Assembly: GCA_964606295.1 (NCBI GenBank)
Contig: CAZSFR010000002.1
Coordinates: forward strand, 1-48,504
From: JAGOPB01 sp964606295
Lineage (GTDB): Bacteria > Patescibacteriota > Minisyncoccia > Phycocordibacterales > UBA9973
Reading direction: 5' to 3'
Length of the DNA stretch: 48,504 bases
Below the pieces are notes generated by a model that ran no database searches, was not told where the DNA came from, and was given only the letters and a program-made list of their open reading frames with translations. Below are positions 8,363 through 17,207 of this stretch, piece after piece; position 1 is the first letter of the stretch; each line of letters starts with the position of its first letter. A program made the translations under genes and the position numbers.

Positions 8363-9760
8363 ATGAAAGACAACACAGAAGAAAATAAAATGGAAAAGAT
8401 AATCTCGCTTTGCAAAAGGCGTGGATTTATCTTCCCCGGCTCAGAGCTTTACGGAGGATTGGCGGGCACATGGGACTACGGTCCGTTTGGCGTAGCTCTC
8501 AAAAAGAATATAGAAAATCTCTGGTGGAAAAAATTTGTTGACGGTAGAGAAGATATGTTTGGCCTCGAAAGTGCAATTCTTATGAATTCTAAAATATGGG
8601 AAGCATCAGGACATGTGGCAGGATTTACCGATCCGCTTGTAGAGTGTAAAAATTGTAAAAGTAGATTTCGTGCTGATCAAGTTCTTGAATCACTCGGTAA
8701 GACAGGTGTTGCTGGTGCAACAATTGAGCAAATGTCCGCAAAATTTAAAAGCGGGCAGGATATTGTTTGCCCTTCTTGTGGTAAAAGAGATTGGACTGAT
8801 GTGCGTCAATATAACATGATGTTCAAGACCCAAATTGGTGCAGTGGAGGAGACGTCAGATACGATTTATCTTCGCCCAGAGAACGCACAAGCGATGTTCG
8901 TCAATTATAAAAACGTCATGGACTCGATCCACCCGAAACTTCCGTTTGGTATCGCACAGATAGGACGCGCTTTTAGAAATGAGATTACTCCTCGTGATTT
9001 CACATTTCGAACACGCGAGTTCAATCTGATGGAATTCGAATATTTCGTCCGCGAAAGTGATTGGGAAAAGTACTTTGACTACTGGAGAGAAGAAATTCTC
9101 GAATGGATGGATCTTGTCGGTATTGATAAAGAACTCGTGCACGAGCTTGAGGTTCTACCTGAAGACAGAGCTCACTATTCCAAGCGCACCATCGATTTCG
9201 AATTTGATTTTCCTTTCGGTAGAAAGGAACTCTATGGTCTCGCGTATCGTACAAACTTTGACCTCACCAAGCATCAAGAGGAGAGTGGGGTGACATTGGA
9301 ATACCTCGACGAAGAAACAAGAGAAAAATTCATTCCTCATGCGATAGAGCCATCCTTTGGACTCGACCGCACGATTCTCGCGCTCTTGGTGTCTGCGTAT
9401 CGCGAAGACGTGGCTCCCGGTGCAACCGACATCCGAACGTATCTGAAGTTTGATCCGAAAGTTGCTCCTGTTATTTGTGCCGTATCTCCACTACTCAAAA
9501 ACAAACCCGAACTTGTCGAAAAGGCGAGAGAAGTTTTCGGCATACTCAAAACTGAGTTTGGTCGCGTTATGTGGGATGACAACGGCAATATTGGCAAGCG
9601 TTACCGCAGACAAGATGAGATCGGCACGCCGTGGTGTATTGTGATTGACTTCGATACTTTGGAAGATGATACAGTCACTGTGCGTGAACGCGATAGCGGA
9701 CATCAGGAGAGACTTCCAGCAAGTTCACTTGTTTCGTATATCAAAGACAGGCTCTCGTAA
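8363..9760 (+). CDS. glyQS: Glycyl-tRNA synthetase, single-chain dimeric type
   Basis: Class II synthetase charging tRNA-Gly. 465 residues. It begins (after a short leader) with ISLCKRRGFIFPGSELYGG and YDYGPFG-like WDYGPFGVAL. A zinc-ribbon insertion shows CKNCKSRF and CPSCGKRDW. Motif 2 is visible in FRNEITPRDFTFRTREF and motif 3 in EPSFGLDRTILALL, with the C-terminal anticodon domain following. This is the archaeal/eukaryal-like homodimeric enzyme, not the alpha2beta2 GlyQ+GlyS type. ATG 8363 is 3 nt after the previous stop; an internal ATG at 8390 is an alternative start. Confidence 0.95.
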   Translation: MKDNTEENKMEKIISLCKRRGFIFPGSELYGGLAGTWDYGPFGVALKKNIENLWWKKFVDGREDMFGLESAILMNSKIWEASGHVAGFTDPLVECKNCKSRFRADQVLESLGKTGVAGATIEQMSAKFKSGQDIVCPSCGKRDWTDVRQYNMMFKTQIGAVEETSDTIYLRPENAQAMFVNYKNVMDSIHPKLPFGIAQIGRAFRNEITPRDFTFRTREFNLMEFEYFVRESDWEKYFDYWREEILEWMDLVGIDKELVHELEVLPEDRAHYSKRTIDFEFDFPFGRKELYGLAYRTNFDLTKHQEESGVTLEYLDEETREKFIPHAIEPSFGLDRTILALLVSAYREDVAPGATDIRTYLKFDPKVAPVICAVSPLLKNKPELVEKAREVFGILKTEFGRVMWDDNGNIGKRYRRQDEIGTPWCIVIDFDTLEDDTVTVRERDSGHQERLPASSLVSYIKDRLS

Positions 9761-9783
9761 AATAGTTTTTTGAAATAAAAAAG

Positions 9784-9806
9784 CCCGGAATTGTTCCGGG
9801 TTTATT
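9784..9806. terminator. Rho-independent terminator between convergent genes
   Basis: 7-bp stem CCCGGAA/TTCCGGG with a 3-nt loop (9784-9800), flanked by A-rich and T-rich sides, so it can serve both strands. It lies between glyQS and the convergent minus-strand gene. Confidence 0.8.
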
Positions 9807-10509
9807 TGTAAATATAAATTAATTTTGGTTCTTTCCGCATCAAGGGAAAGCGCAATTCCAGTTGGCATGTACCAGAATAGAAGTTCTGTTCTTCGATTCG
9901 GTCACGCCGTACGGTGAATTGCAGCATCATCCATTGCTCGTATGCTCCAAAACACAAACCGTTTACCATATTGTTGCTCAAGTATCCACCGATGAAGTAT
10001 CCATGGGATCCCACAAATGTGAGTACTGAATAATCCATATTGTTTTTCATAAGCGTCAACGAACTTTCGAAGTTTATGCTTATCGGACGATGCCATAGCG
10101 AATCAATAAGGTAACGAGCTGTGTAAGTACTTGCAGGATTAGAATGCGAGTCTAAACCGATTCCCCCAATTAGAATTAAATTTTGATTGAGAAAAGGAGA
10201 ATACCCAATTGTTGCAAATCCGACATCAAATTTGTTTTTTACGTCAAAGAAAATTGGGTCTATCTTTCGGTAGAGCATCGCTTTCGCTCCAATAGCAAAG
10301 TGAGGGTTTTTTAAATCAAGCAACACCTCTGCGTTTGTACCGAGAAGGATTTTGCTTGCAACGTAGGAATCTTTGATTCCAACATAGCTACTGATACGGA
10401 TATATCCCCGTGTGTAGTCTACGTACAGATTTTTTAATGAATCCGTTTTCTGACCTTTCCCGAGAAGAGGAAGAGCAAGAAAAAGAATAGGTAAAAATAA
10501 ATTTTTCAT
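9802..10509 (-). CDS. Secreted protein of unknown function, Bacteroidota-like
   Basis: About 235 residues. It starts with a clear signal peptide (MKNLFLPILFLALPLLGKGQ), which has the style common in Bacteroidota. The remainder alternates short beta-like segments and aromatic residues (YTRGYIRISSYVG, FATIGYSPFL, LILIGGIGLDSHS), as in small beta-barrel or outer-membrane-like proteins. That would be odd in an organism without a classical outer membrane. I do not recognise a family. The start at 10509 is chosen over the ATG at 10524 because the promoter at 10555-10527 would begin transcription near 10520. Confidence 0.55.
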   Translation of the reverse strand: MKNLFLPILFLALPLLGKGQKTDSLKNLYVDYTRGYIRISSYVGIKDSYVASKILLGTNAEVLLDLKNPHFAIGAKAMLYRKIDPIFFDVKNKFDVGFATIGYSPFLNQNLILIGGIGLDSHSNPASTYTARYLIDSLWHRPISINFESSLTLMKNNMDYSVLTFVGSHGYFIGGYLSNNMVNGLCFGAYEQWMMLQFTVRRDRIEEQNFYSGTCQLELRFPLMRKEPKLIYIYK

Positions 10510-10526
10510 AAAGTGTAGTTTCATTA

Positions 10527-10555
10527 AGTAAACTCCCCAGCGGATTTATTGTCAA
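10527..10555 (-). promoter_or_regulatory. Promoter of the minus-strand secreted protein
   Basis: On the minus strand: TTGACA (10555-10550), 17-nt spacer, TTTACT (10532-10527). It is divergent from the M16 peptidase promoter. Confidence 0.6.
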
Positions 10556-10600
10556 ATGCGTATTTGCGAAGCCCCCCAAATGTTGCCATCTTCACAGTAT

Positions 10601-10629
10601 TTGCCAAAAGTGAGTCATTCTATTAGGAT
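10601..10629 (+). promoter_or_regulatory. Promoter of the M16 peptidase gene
   Basis: TTGCCA (10601-10606), 17-nt spacer, TAGGAT (10624-10629). The ATG at 10638 is 8 nt further, so the leader is at most a base or two. Confidence 0.5.
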
Positions 10630-10637
10630 GAGAGGAT

Positions 10638-11915
10638 ATGAAACCCATCAGAAAAGTTCTTCCCAACGGCTTGCGACTTATTGTCGTGCCGATGAAGGAC
10701 AATCCGACAGTGACAGTGACTGTTCTCGTCGAAACCGGATCAAAATATGAAAAAAAGGAGGAGAATGGTTTGTCGCATTTCCTCGAACACATGTGTTTCA
10801 AAGGGACAACGAAGCGCCCGAGTGCAATGGATATTTCTCGCGAGCTCGATGGGCTCGGCGCACAATCAAATGCATTTACATCACATGAATATACTGGTTA
10901 CTATGCCAAAGGTGCGGTAAAACATTTCGCGAAGCTCATGGATGTTATCGCCGACGTATACCTGCATTCGACTTTTCCAGAAGAAGAAATTGAAAAAGAA
11001 AAAGGGGTCATTGTCGAAGAAATAAATATGTATGAAGATATGCCACACCGAAAAGTGCAGGAGCTTTTCATGAAACTTTTGTACAAAGACACTCCTGCCG
11101 GATGGAGCATTACAGGTACTGCGGATACAGTTCGAAGCTTCAAACGTGATGATTTCATACGTTATCACAAAGCACATTATGTTCCATCAGCAACAGTCGT
11201 GATTATTTCAGGTGGAATAAGTGGTGATGATGCAGAGTCAAAAGTAGAGGAATACTTTTCGAAAATGGAGCATGGCGAGAAAGATGGAAAGCAAAAGGTG
11301 ATAGATTCACAAAGCGCACCGACAGTTTTGATTGCAGAAAAAAAGACAGATCAAACACATTTTGTTTTCGGTACGAGAGCATTTCCTATTACAGATGAGG
11401 ATCGGACGCCAGTTGTTTCGGTCATGGCAACTATACTTGCTGGTGGGATGTCGTCTCGATTATTTCAAAGGCTTCGCGAAGACCTCGGCGCATGCTACTA
11501 CGTGCGAGGGATGAATGATCCATTTACTGATCATGGATTTATCGAGATAGCTGTTGGTGCAGATAGTTCGCGGGTGGACATGATTGTGAGTGAGGTGGTC
11601 AAAGCATGTCAAATGATGAAGGAGGAGAAAGTTGGTGAGGACGAACTTGAGCGAGTAAAAGAATATCTCATCGGAAACATGATGCTTGAACTTGAATCTT
11701 CTGATGCCTTCGCACAGTTTTATGGTTCCCAAGAAATTCTCAATCGCCCGCTTAGAACAGTCGAAGAAATAGCAGAAAGAGTTAGACGTGTAACCGCAGA
11801 TGACATACAACGAGTCGCCAAAGAAATCTGGCAAAATAAATCTCTCAATCTTGCACTAATAGGCCCCTACGAGAAGAGCGAAACTGAACGTTTCCTTAAG
11901 CTTTTGGAGATCTGA
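10638..11915 (+). CDS. M16 family zinc metallopeptidase (processing-peptidase-like)
   Basis: 425 residues in two homologous halves, as in mitochondrial processing peptidase-like M16B proteins. The inverted zinc motif HxxEH is HFLEH at residues 47-51, and the third ligand lies in VIVEEINMYEDMP about 75 residues later. The C-terminal half shows SSRLFQRLREDLGACYYV, the R/Y-containing signature that completes the active site. The protein has no signal peptide and is probably cytoplasmic. It likely degrades peptides. Confidence 0.92.
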   Translation: MKPIRKVLPNGLRLIVVPMKDNPTVTVTVLVETGSKYEKKEENGLSHFLEHMCFKGTTKRPSAMDISRELDGLGAQSNAFTSHEYTGYYAKGAVKHFAKLMDVIADVYLHSTFPEEEIEKEKGVIVEEINMYEDMPHRKVQELFMKLLYKDTPAGWSITGTADTVRSFKRDDFIRYHKAHYVPSATVVIISGGISGDDAESKVEEYFSKMEHGEKDGKQKVIDSQSAPTVLIAEKKTDQTHFVFGTRAFPITDEDRTPVVSVMATILAGGMSSRLFQRLREDLGACYYVRGMNDPFTDHGFIEIAVGADSSRVDMIVSEVVKACQMMKEEKVGEDELERVKEYLIGNMMLELESSDAFAQFYGSQEILNRPLRTVEEIAERVRRVTADDIQRVAKEIWQNKSLNLALIGPYEKSETERFLKLLEI

Positions 11916-11974
11916 TCCCTTTCGTACGAGTAAAATGCCTTTTGAGTGGTGGTATACGGCTCCTCATTTTTACT

Positions 11975-12002
11975 TTGAAAAATGTTGGCCGGAGGGTATA
12001 CT
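11975..12002 (+). promoter_or_regulatory. Promoter of the AI-2E-type permease gene
   Basis: TTGAAA (11975-11980), 16-nt spacer, TATACT (11997-12002), then 6 nt to ATG 12009. It fixes the start codon and predicts a leaderless message. Confidence 0.75.
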
Positions 12003-12008
12003 TTGCCT

Positions 12009-13073
12009 ATGGAAAATCAGTCGAGAACCATTGTGGATATTTCGAGCAAAAGCATCATTAGAGTGATTTTGTTCGGGCTCCTCCTTATTGTTCTCTATTA
12101 TCTTCGCAACTTAATGCTGATAATTTTGGTCTCTATTGTTATAGCGTCGTTCGTTGAATCAGGGGTTATGCGTTTCCGCAAGTGGGGTATCAAACGCACG
12201 TTTGCAGTCATCCTCATTTACCTTTTCTCGATGTTAGTCCTCGCCGGTATTTTCTATTTGTTCATTCCTATCTTTCTGGAACAACTAAAAGAACTCGCAA
12301 ATCTCATTGCAAAATATTTTCCCAACGCAGGAGAGATTACGAATGTTGGTAATGCAATTGGCGAATCCTCCGGCATTAGAAGTGGATCTTTCTCAATAGA
12401 AAATGTAATCACAGCAATCACCACATTCTCTGAGGGCGCATCGCAAGGATTCTTCCACACGCTTTCAAATCTTTTCGGCGGTATAGTAAATGTTATCCTC
12501 ATATTCGTAATTTCATTCTACCTTTCTGTGGAAGACAGGGGAATCGAGAAATTTCTTCGCATCATCACGCCTTTACGACAAGAGGCGTATGTTATATCGC
12601 TCTGGCATAGAACACGTGCCAAGATTTCTCGATGGGTCCAAGGTCAGATGTTGCTCGGATTGATTGTTGGTGTTTTGGCATTTATCGGATTGACGATTCT
12701 CCATGTCCCGTATGCTCTCATTCTCGCCATAATCACAGCAGTACTCGAGCTTATACCATTTGGAACTATTCTTGCGACTATTCCAGCTGTCGCGCTTGCC
12801 TTTGCGGGAGGAGGGACGTCGGCGGGACTTATGACTCTCGGTCTTTTCATCGTATTACAACAAATCGAGAACTACATACTCGTGCCTATAATTGTCCGGC
12901 GGGTGACTGGCGTGCCTCCACTCATTGTTATACTCTCGCTACTCTCCGGCGTAACGCTCGGCGGTTTCTGGGGACTTATTCTCGCGATGCCTGTCGCTGT
13001 ATTTTTGCTTGAACTTTTATCCGATGTAGAAAAAAAGAAATTCTTCGAAAAGGAGGAACGCGACAATGCCTAA
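12009..13073 (+). CDS. AI-2E family (PerM/TqsA-like) transporter
   Basis: 354-residue polytopic membrane protein with about seven or eight hydrophobic segments: a paired segment at the start (VILFGLLLIVLYYLRNLML...), a soluble middle part with amphipathic helices, then VISFYLSVEDRG and the C-terminal helices including PYALILAIITAVLELIPFG, the family hallmark. Family members export small molecules or act as Na+/H+ antiporters; the substrate here is unknown. ATG 12009 is preferred to the upstream TTG 11982 because the promoter's -10 covers 11997-12002. The gene overlaps metG by 8 nt. Confidence 0.88.
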   Translation: MENQSRTIVDISSKSIIRVILFGLLLIVLYYLRNLMLIILVSIVIASFVESGVMRFRKWGIKRTFAVILIYLFSMLVLAGIFYLFIPIFLEQLKELANLIAKYFPNAGEITNVGNAIGESSGIRSGSFSIENVITAITTFSEGASQGFFHTLSNLFGGIVNVILIFVISFYLSVEDRGIEKFLRIITPLRQEAYVISLWHRTRAKISRWVQGQMLLGLIVGVLAFIGLTILHVPYALILAIITAVLELIPFGTILATIPAVALAFAGGGTSAGLMTLGLFIVLQQIENYILVPIIVRRVTGVPPLIVILSLLSGVTLGGFWGLILAMPVAVFLLELLSDVEKKKFFEKEERDNA

Positions 13074-14553
13074 ACCGTTCTACATAACCACAACTCTGCC
13101 TTATGTGAATGCGGAACTTCATATGGGGCATGCTCTTGAATTTATTAGAGCAGATGCGATTGCACGCTACCATGCACTTTTAGGCGAGGACGTCTTCTTC
13201 AACTCTGGTACTGATGAGCATGGAAGCAAGATTTTCAAAACAGCTGAAAAGGAAAGAATGAATGTGCAAGCATTTGTCGATATGAATGTTGAGAAGTTTT
13301 ACGAGTCGGTGAAGCTCTTTGGTGTCAAAGATGATATCCACTTTACCCGCACGTCAGACTCTCACCATGTGTCGTCTGCGCAGGAATTTTGGCGTCGAGT
13401 CGATGCAAATGGTTTTATTTACAAGAAAAATTACCAGACAAAATACTGCATCGGGTGTGAAAGTGAAAAGACGGATTCGGAGCTTGTCGACGGACTTTGC
13501 CCTGATCACCCAAATCTCCAGTTAGAAATAATCAATGAAGAAAATTACTTCTTCAAATATTCTGCCTTTGGCGACAGACTTTTGGCCTTCTATCAAAAGA
13601 ATCCTTCATTTATTATCCCAGAATTTCGTTTCAACGAAATCAAGGCGTTTGTTGAACGCGGACTCGAGGACTTTTCCATTTCTCGATTGAAAACAAAAAT
13701 GCCGTGGGGGATAGAAGTACCAGAAAATCCTGATCATGTGATGTATGTATGGTTTGACGCCCTCGTCAACTATATTTCGACATTGGGCTGGCCCAAAACG
13801 TCCCCCGGACCTTCGGACGGACATGCCGAAGACGCAGGGTTTGGGCTTGAAGACGACCTCTTTACAAAATACTGGGTCAACGGCACACCAACCCAATATT
13901 GCGGGAAGGACAACACTCGCTTCCAAGGTGCCATGTGGCAGGCGATGCTCATGGCCGCAGGACTACCCAACTCTCACCAGATAGTTGTCAACGGCTTCAT
14001 CACCGCCGACGGCGGACTCAAGATGTCCAAAACTATAGGAAACGTGGTTGACCCGAAAGAAATCGCGAGAGAGTACGGTATCGACGCGCTCCGCTTCTTC
14101 CTCCTTAAAGAAGTTTCAAGCTTTGAAGACAGCCCGTTTACTGTCGAAAGATTCAAAGATGCATACAATTCTGGACTCGCAAATGGTATTGGCAACCTTG
14201 CTTCGAGAATACTGACGCTCTCGGAAAAGTATTTAGAGAATATTCCGGAGATTCCAGAAAACTCTATACCAGAAGAATTTCATACACATATGCGGGAGTA
14301 TGATGTGCAAAAAGCATGCGCATTGGTATGGTCGCGCATCCACGCTCTTGACGAGAAAATTCAGAAAGAAGAACCATTCAAAGTGGTGAAGGTGGATTTG
14401 GAAAAAGGAAAGAAGATTATTTCCGAGCTCGTCGTCGAACTCTATACAATCGTTCGAATGTTGAATCCGATCATGCCTGAAACAAATGTGTATTTGAAGA
14501 AACAGATTAAACTCAACAAAAAGCCGAGCGTGCCTCTATTTTTGAGAAAATAA
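13066..14553 (+). CDS. metG: Methionyl-tRNA synthetase, short form
   Basis: Class I enzyme charging tRNA-Met. 495 residues. The HIGH motif appears as HMGH near residue 20 (TLPYVNAELHMGH), the KMSKS loop as GLKMSKTIGN. A single zinc knuckle is formed by CIGCESEK and CPDH. No C-terminal EMAP/tRNA-binding domain is present, as in other compact bacterial forms. The start overlaps the permease stop, and AGGAGG lies 11 nt upstream, one of the few Shine-Dalgarno sequences in the window; this fits an internal operon gene. Confidence 0.95.
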   Translation: MPKPFYITTTLPYVNAELHMGHALEFIRADAIARYHALLGEDVFFNSGTDEHGSKIFKTAEKERMNVQAFVDMNVEKFYESVKLFGVKDDIHFTRTSDSHHVSSAQEFWRRVDANGFIYKKNYQTKYCIGCESEKTDSELVDGLCPDHPNLQLEIINEENYFFKYSAFGDRLLAFYQKNPSFIIPEFRFNEIKAFVERGLEDFSISRLKTKMPWGIEVPENPDHVMYVWFDALVNYISTLGWPKTSPGPSDGHAEDAGFGLEDDLFTKYWVNGTPTQYCGKDNTRFQGAMWQAMLMAAGLPNSHQIVVNGFITADGGLKMSKTIGNVVDPKEIAREYGIDALRFFLLKEVSSFEDSPFTVERFKDAYNSGLANGIGNLASRILTLSEKYLENIPEIPENSIPEEFHTHMREYDVQKACALVWSRIHALDEKIQKEEPFKVVKVDLEKGKKIISELVVELYTIVRMLNPIMPETNVYLKKQIKLNKKPSVPLFLRK

Positions 14554-14554
14554 C

Positions 14555-14971
14555 ATGAATAAAGAAGAGAGTATTGTAAAAGCGATTGTCTGTACAAAAG
14601 TTTTAGTCTGGAATTCTGAAAAAACAAAGTTTTTGATGCTTCTTCGAGGGAAAACAGCACCGTATGGTCCACTGACGTGGGATTTGGCAGGAGGAGACGT
14701 CGAGCAGAGTGAACAACTTATCCAAAGTGCAATTCGTGAAGTAAAAGAAGAATCAGGGATGGATGTTTCAAATCTTGAATCCATATTTGTATATCTTGAT
14801 TATCAGCCAGACGAAACAATACTAACAGTGTTTTACGAATGCATTACTTCTTCTGAAGATGTGGCAATAAGTTGGGAACATGATGAATATAGATGGCTTA
14901 CGTATGAAGAGGCAAAAATGCTCACACTACGACCCAAAATAAAAGCATTTTTGGAAAAGAGATTTTTATGA
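14555..14971 (+). CDS. Nudix hydrolase
   Basis: 138 residues. The Nudix box is complete: Gly47, five residues, Glu53, seven residues, then REVKEESGM (61-69), which provides the metal-binding glutamates. Family members cleave nucleoside diphosphates linked to another moiety; the substrate cannot be told. The start is 1 nt after metG, so it belongs to the same operon. Confidence 0.92.
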   Translation: MNKEESIVKAIVCTKVLVWNSEKTKFLMLLRGKTAPYGPLTWDLAGGDVEQSEQLIQSAIREVKEESGMDVSNLESIFVYLDYQPDETILTVFYECITSSEDVAISWEHDEYRWLTYEEAKMLTLRPKIKAFLEKRFL

Positions 14972-14972
14972 T

Positions 14973-15842
14973 ATGAAACCTTGCTATTTCGACATCCACA
15001 CACATGTCAATTTCGCTGTTTTCGACGAAGACAGGGAAGAGGTGATCAAGCGCGCACGAGATGCGGGAGTTTTGATGATGAATGTTGGCACGCAGAAGGA
15101 TACGAGTAAAAAGGCTATAGAGATTGCGGAGAAATATGACAATTGTTATGCATGTATTGGTGTCCACCCGATACATTGTGGCAAATCCTTCCACGATGAA
15201 GCAGAGCTCGGTGAAGGAGGGAAAGAATTTACTTCCCGAGGTGAGGAGTTTGATTACGATTATTATCTCGCTCTTGCGAAGAATCCCAAGGTGCTTGCGA
15301 TAGGGGAAACGGGACTCGATTATTATCACAAAGAACATAATGATGACAATCATGACTCAGTTGAAAAGCAAAAAAAAGTTTTTCTTGAACACATCCGTCT
15401 CGCGCAAGAAGTGAGAAAGCCTCTCATGATCCATGCGCGACCATCGAAGGGGACAATGGATGCTTATGAAGACGTGATAGAAATAATCAAAAATGAAAAA
15501 TTGAAAATGAATAATGGAAATGATCTGAAAGTGAACTTTCATTTTTTCTCCGGCAATATCGAAACAGCCAAAAATATTCTCGCTATTGGAGGGACAATGT
15601 CGTTCGATGGCCCTATTACATTCGCTCGCGATTATGACGAGCTGATTCGTTTCCTGCCACTAGAGAGTATTATGGTTGAAACAGATGCTCCCTATGCTAC
15701 GCCGTTGCCATACCGAGGGAAGCGAAATGAGCCTTTTTATGTGATTGAAATAGCCAAAATGGTTTCAATAATAAGGGGCGATGATGAGGAAACGGTCAGA
15801 AAAGCGCTTTTGGCCAACACGAAAAGGGTTTTTGGTGTGTAG
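14973..15842 (+). CDS. TatD family metal-dependent hydrolase (DNase)
   Basis: 289 residues with TIM-barrel metal ligands: FDIHTHVNF (His9, His11), AIGETGLDYY (Glu and the neighbouring Asp), MIHARPS, HFFSG, and VETDAPY near the C-terminus. TatD proteins are 3'-5' exonucleases or deoxyribonucleases. In many bacteria the gene follows metG, as here with only the Nudix gene between. A Gly/Glu/Asp-rich insertion at about residues 75-95 is longer than usual. Confidence 0.92.
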   Translation: MKPCYFDIHTHVNFAVFDEDREEVIKRARDAGVLMMNVGTQKDTSKKAIEIAEKYDNCYACIGVHPIHCGKSFHDEAELGEGGKEFTSRGEEFDYDYYLALAKNPKVLAIGETGLDYYHKEHNDDNHDSVEKQKKVFLEHIRLAQEVRKPLMIHARPSKGTMDAYEDVIEIIKNEKLKMNNGNDLKVNFHFFSGNIETAKNILAIGGTMSFDGPITFARDYDELIRFLPLESIMVETDAPYATPLPYRGKRNEPFYVIEIAKMVSIIRGDDEETVRKALLANTKRVFGV

Positions 15843-15850
15843 TGACTTTT

Positions 15851-15879
15851 TTGACAAGTAGCCTTTCGTTTGCTAGTAT
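15851..15879 (+). promoter_or_regulatory. Promoter of the rpsF-ssb-rpsR operon
   Basis: TTGACA (15851-15856), 17-nt spacer, TAGTAT (15874-15879), then 7 nt to ATG 15887. A consensus -35, and a leaderless rpsF message is predicted. Confidence 0.8.
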
Positions 15880-15886
15880 TTGCCCC

Positions 15887-16375
15887 ATGGATAAAGATAT
15901 TGATATTAAAAGCGAGGTGTACGAGTTTGGGTTTTTGCTCGTACCAGATGTAGGAGACGAAGGCGCACCAGCTTCATTTTCTGCCCTCAAGGGCATGATT
16001 GAGGATGCAGGAGGCAATCCAATATCTGACAACCTTCCGGCCAAAATGGCTCTTGCTTATCCCATGGATAAGGAGATAGATCACAAACACCAGACGTATC
16101 GCGAAGCTTACTTCGGTTGGATTAAGTTCGAACTCGAGAAAGGCAAAATTGCTGTTCTCAAGGACGCATTCGACAATGAGAAATCACTTATTAGATTTAT
16201 TATTATCAAAACAGTTAAGGAGAATACGCTTGCGCCGAAGAAGCTCAAGGAAAAAATGGAGAGTACTGGCGGACGACGTCACTCCCACCGAGAGGAGTCA
16301 TCGGTTCCTATAAACAAAGAAGAAGTGGACAAGCAGATCGACGCGCTTGTCTCCGAAGAAAAAGTAGTCGTCTAA
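15887..16375 (+). CDS. rpsF: Ribosomal protein bS6
   Basis: 30S subunit protein that pairs with bS18 on the platform. 162 residues, longer than the ~100-130 usual. The ferredoxin-like core is seen in YEFGFLLVPDVGDEG, HQTYREAYFGWIKFEL and LIRFIIIKT. A charged C-terminal tail of about 50 residues (KKLKEKMESTGG onward) extends it. ATG 15887 is set by the promoter directly upstream; the longer frame from 15842 would start before the -35. Followed by ssb and rpsR in the common bacterial order. Confidence 0.9.
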   Translation: MDKDIDIKSEVYEFGFLLVPDVGDEGAPASFSALKGMIEDAGGNPISDNLPAKMALAYPMDKEIDHKHQTYREAYFGWIKFELEKGKIAVLKDAFDNEKSLIRFIIIKTVKENTLAPKKLKEKMESTGGRRHSHREESSVPINKEEVDKQIDALVSEEKVVV

Positions 16376-16396
16376 AAGTTAACAACACACACAATT

Positions 16397-16867
16397 ATGT
16401 ATATCAACAAAGTCACCCTACTCGGTAATCTCACTCGTGATCCTGAGCTCAAATCATTGCCATCAGGAATTAAGGTCGTTACATTCTCTATCGTCACCAA
16501 TCGTGCGTGGAAAGATCAAAGTGGCGCGAAGAAGGAATCAGCGGAGTTCCACAATGTCGTCTCGTTTGGTCGACCAGCCGAAATCATCGCGCAGTATTCA
16601 CGTAAGGGCTCATTACTCTATGTTGAAGGTCGCATGCAGACACGAAGTTGGGATGCAAGTGATGGAACAAAGAAGTATCGTACCGAAGTTGTCCTTGAAA
16701 GTTTCCAGTTTGGTCCACGACCAGCTGTGCAAGGTGGAGAGGGAACGCGAGTATATCGCAAGGACGAAGAAAAAGGAGATGCACCGAAAGCAGACGCACA
16801 AGATATCGGACTTGATACGATTGAATATCCGAGCGACGAGAGTAATTTGGAAGATATACCGTTTTAA
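16397..16867 (+). CDS. ssb: Single-stranded DNA-binding protein
   Basis: Coats ssDNA in replication and repair. 156 residues: an N-terminal OB fold (MYINKVTLLGNLTRDPELK, FSIVTNRAWKD, VEGRMQTRSW), an acidic linker, and the conserved acidic tip ending DIPF that recruits partner proteins. It lies between rpsF and rpsR. Confidence 0.97.
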   Translation: MYINKVTLLGNLTRDPELKSLPSGIKVVTFSIVTNRAWKDQSGAKKESAEFHNVVSFGRPAEIIAQYSRKGSLLYVEGRMQTRSWDASDGTKKYRTEVVLESFQFGPRPAVQGGEGTRVYRKDEEKGDAPKADAQDIGLDTIEYPSDESNLEDIPF

Positions 16868-16893
16868 CAACCAACTAGGCCACCAGTCATTTG

Positions 16894-16920
16894 CAAAATG
16901 CTAAAGCCTAAAGTCTAACT
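16894..16920 (+). repeat. Degenerate CTAAAGC heptads abutting the rpsR start
   Basis: CAAAATG, CTAAAGC, CTAAAGT and CTAACT run contiguously up to the ATG at 16921. Same heptad family as at recA and rplL. Confidence 0.6.
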
Positions 16921-17121
16921 ATGAAACAAGATTTTTTCACTACAAACAATTTAAGATACGTCGACTACAAGGATACTGAAATCATGAAGAAATTCTTGAC
17001 ACCAAACGGCCGTATCCAGAGTCGTCGTCGCACAGGGCTTACTGCGAAGAATCAGCGTGCACTTGCAGAAGCAGTCAAACGAGCGAGATTTATGGGGCTT
17101 TTGCCTTATATCGCACGATAG
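16921..17121 (+). CDS. rpsR: Ribosomal protein bS18
   Basis: 30S subunit protein, partner of bS6. 66 residues. Landmarks are YVDYKDTEIMKKFLTPNG, the RRRTGL basic turn and the AVKRARFMGLLPY C-terminus. Last gene of the rpsF-ssb-rpsR operon, closed by a terminator about 30 nt downstream. Confidence 0.97.
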   Translation: MKQDFFTTNNLRYVDYKDTEIMKKFLTPNGRIQSRRRTGLTAKNQRALAEAVKRARFMGLLPYIAR

Positions 17122-17151
17122 TTGGCAGTTACAATATTGACCGTGTCAATC

Positions 17152-17178
17152 AAAAAATCCCCGTATGGGGATTTTTTT
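17152..17178. terminator. Bidirectional terminator between rpsR and efp
   Basis: AAAAAATCCCC/GGGGATTTTTT stem around GTAT (17152-17177). The A- and T-tracts make it usable from both sides. Confidence 0.9.
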
Positions 17179-17207
17179 GTAGCCACTATCCACAGTAAGA
17201 CAATCGG

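Noticed and set aside
11982..12008. TTG start for the AI-2E-type permease
   Set aside because: The -10 box (11997-12002) would lie inside the coding region; ATG 12009 fits the promoter and the family N-terminus.
15842..15886. Longer rpsF frame beginning at GTG 15842
   Set aside because: It would start before the consensus -35; bS6 homology begins after ATG 15887.
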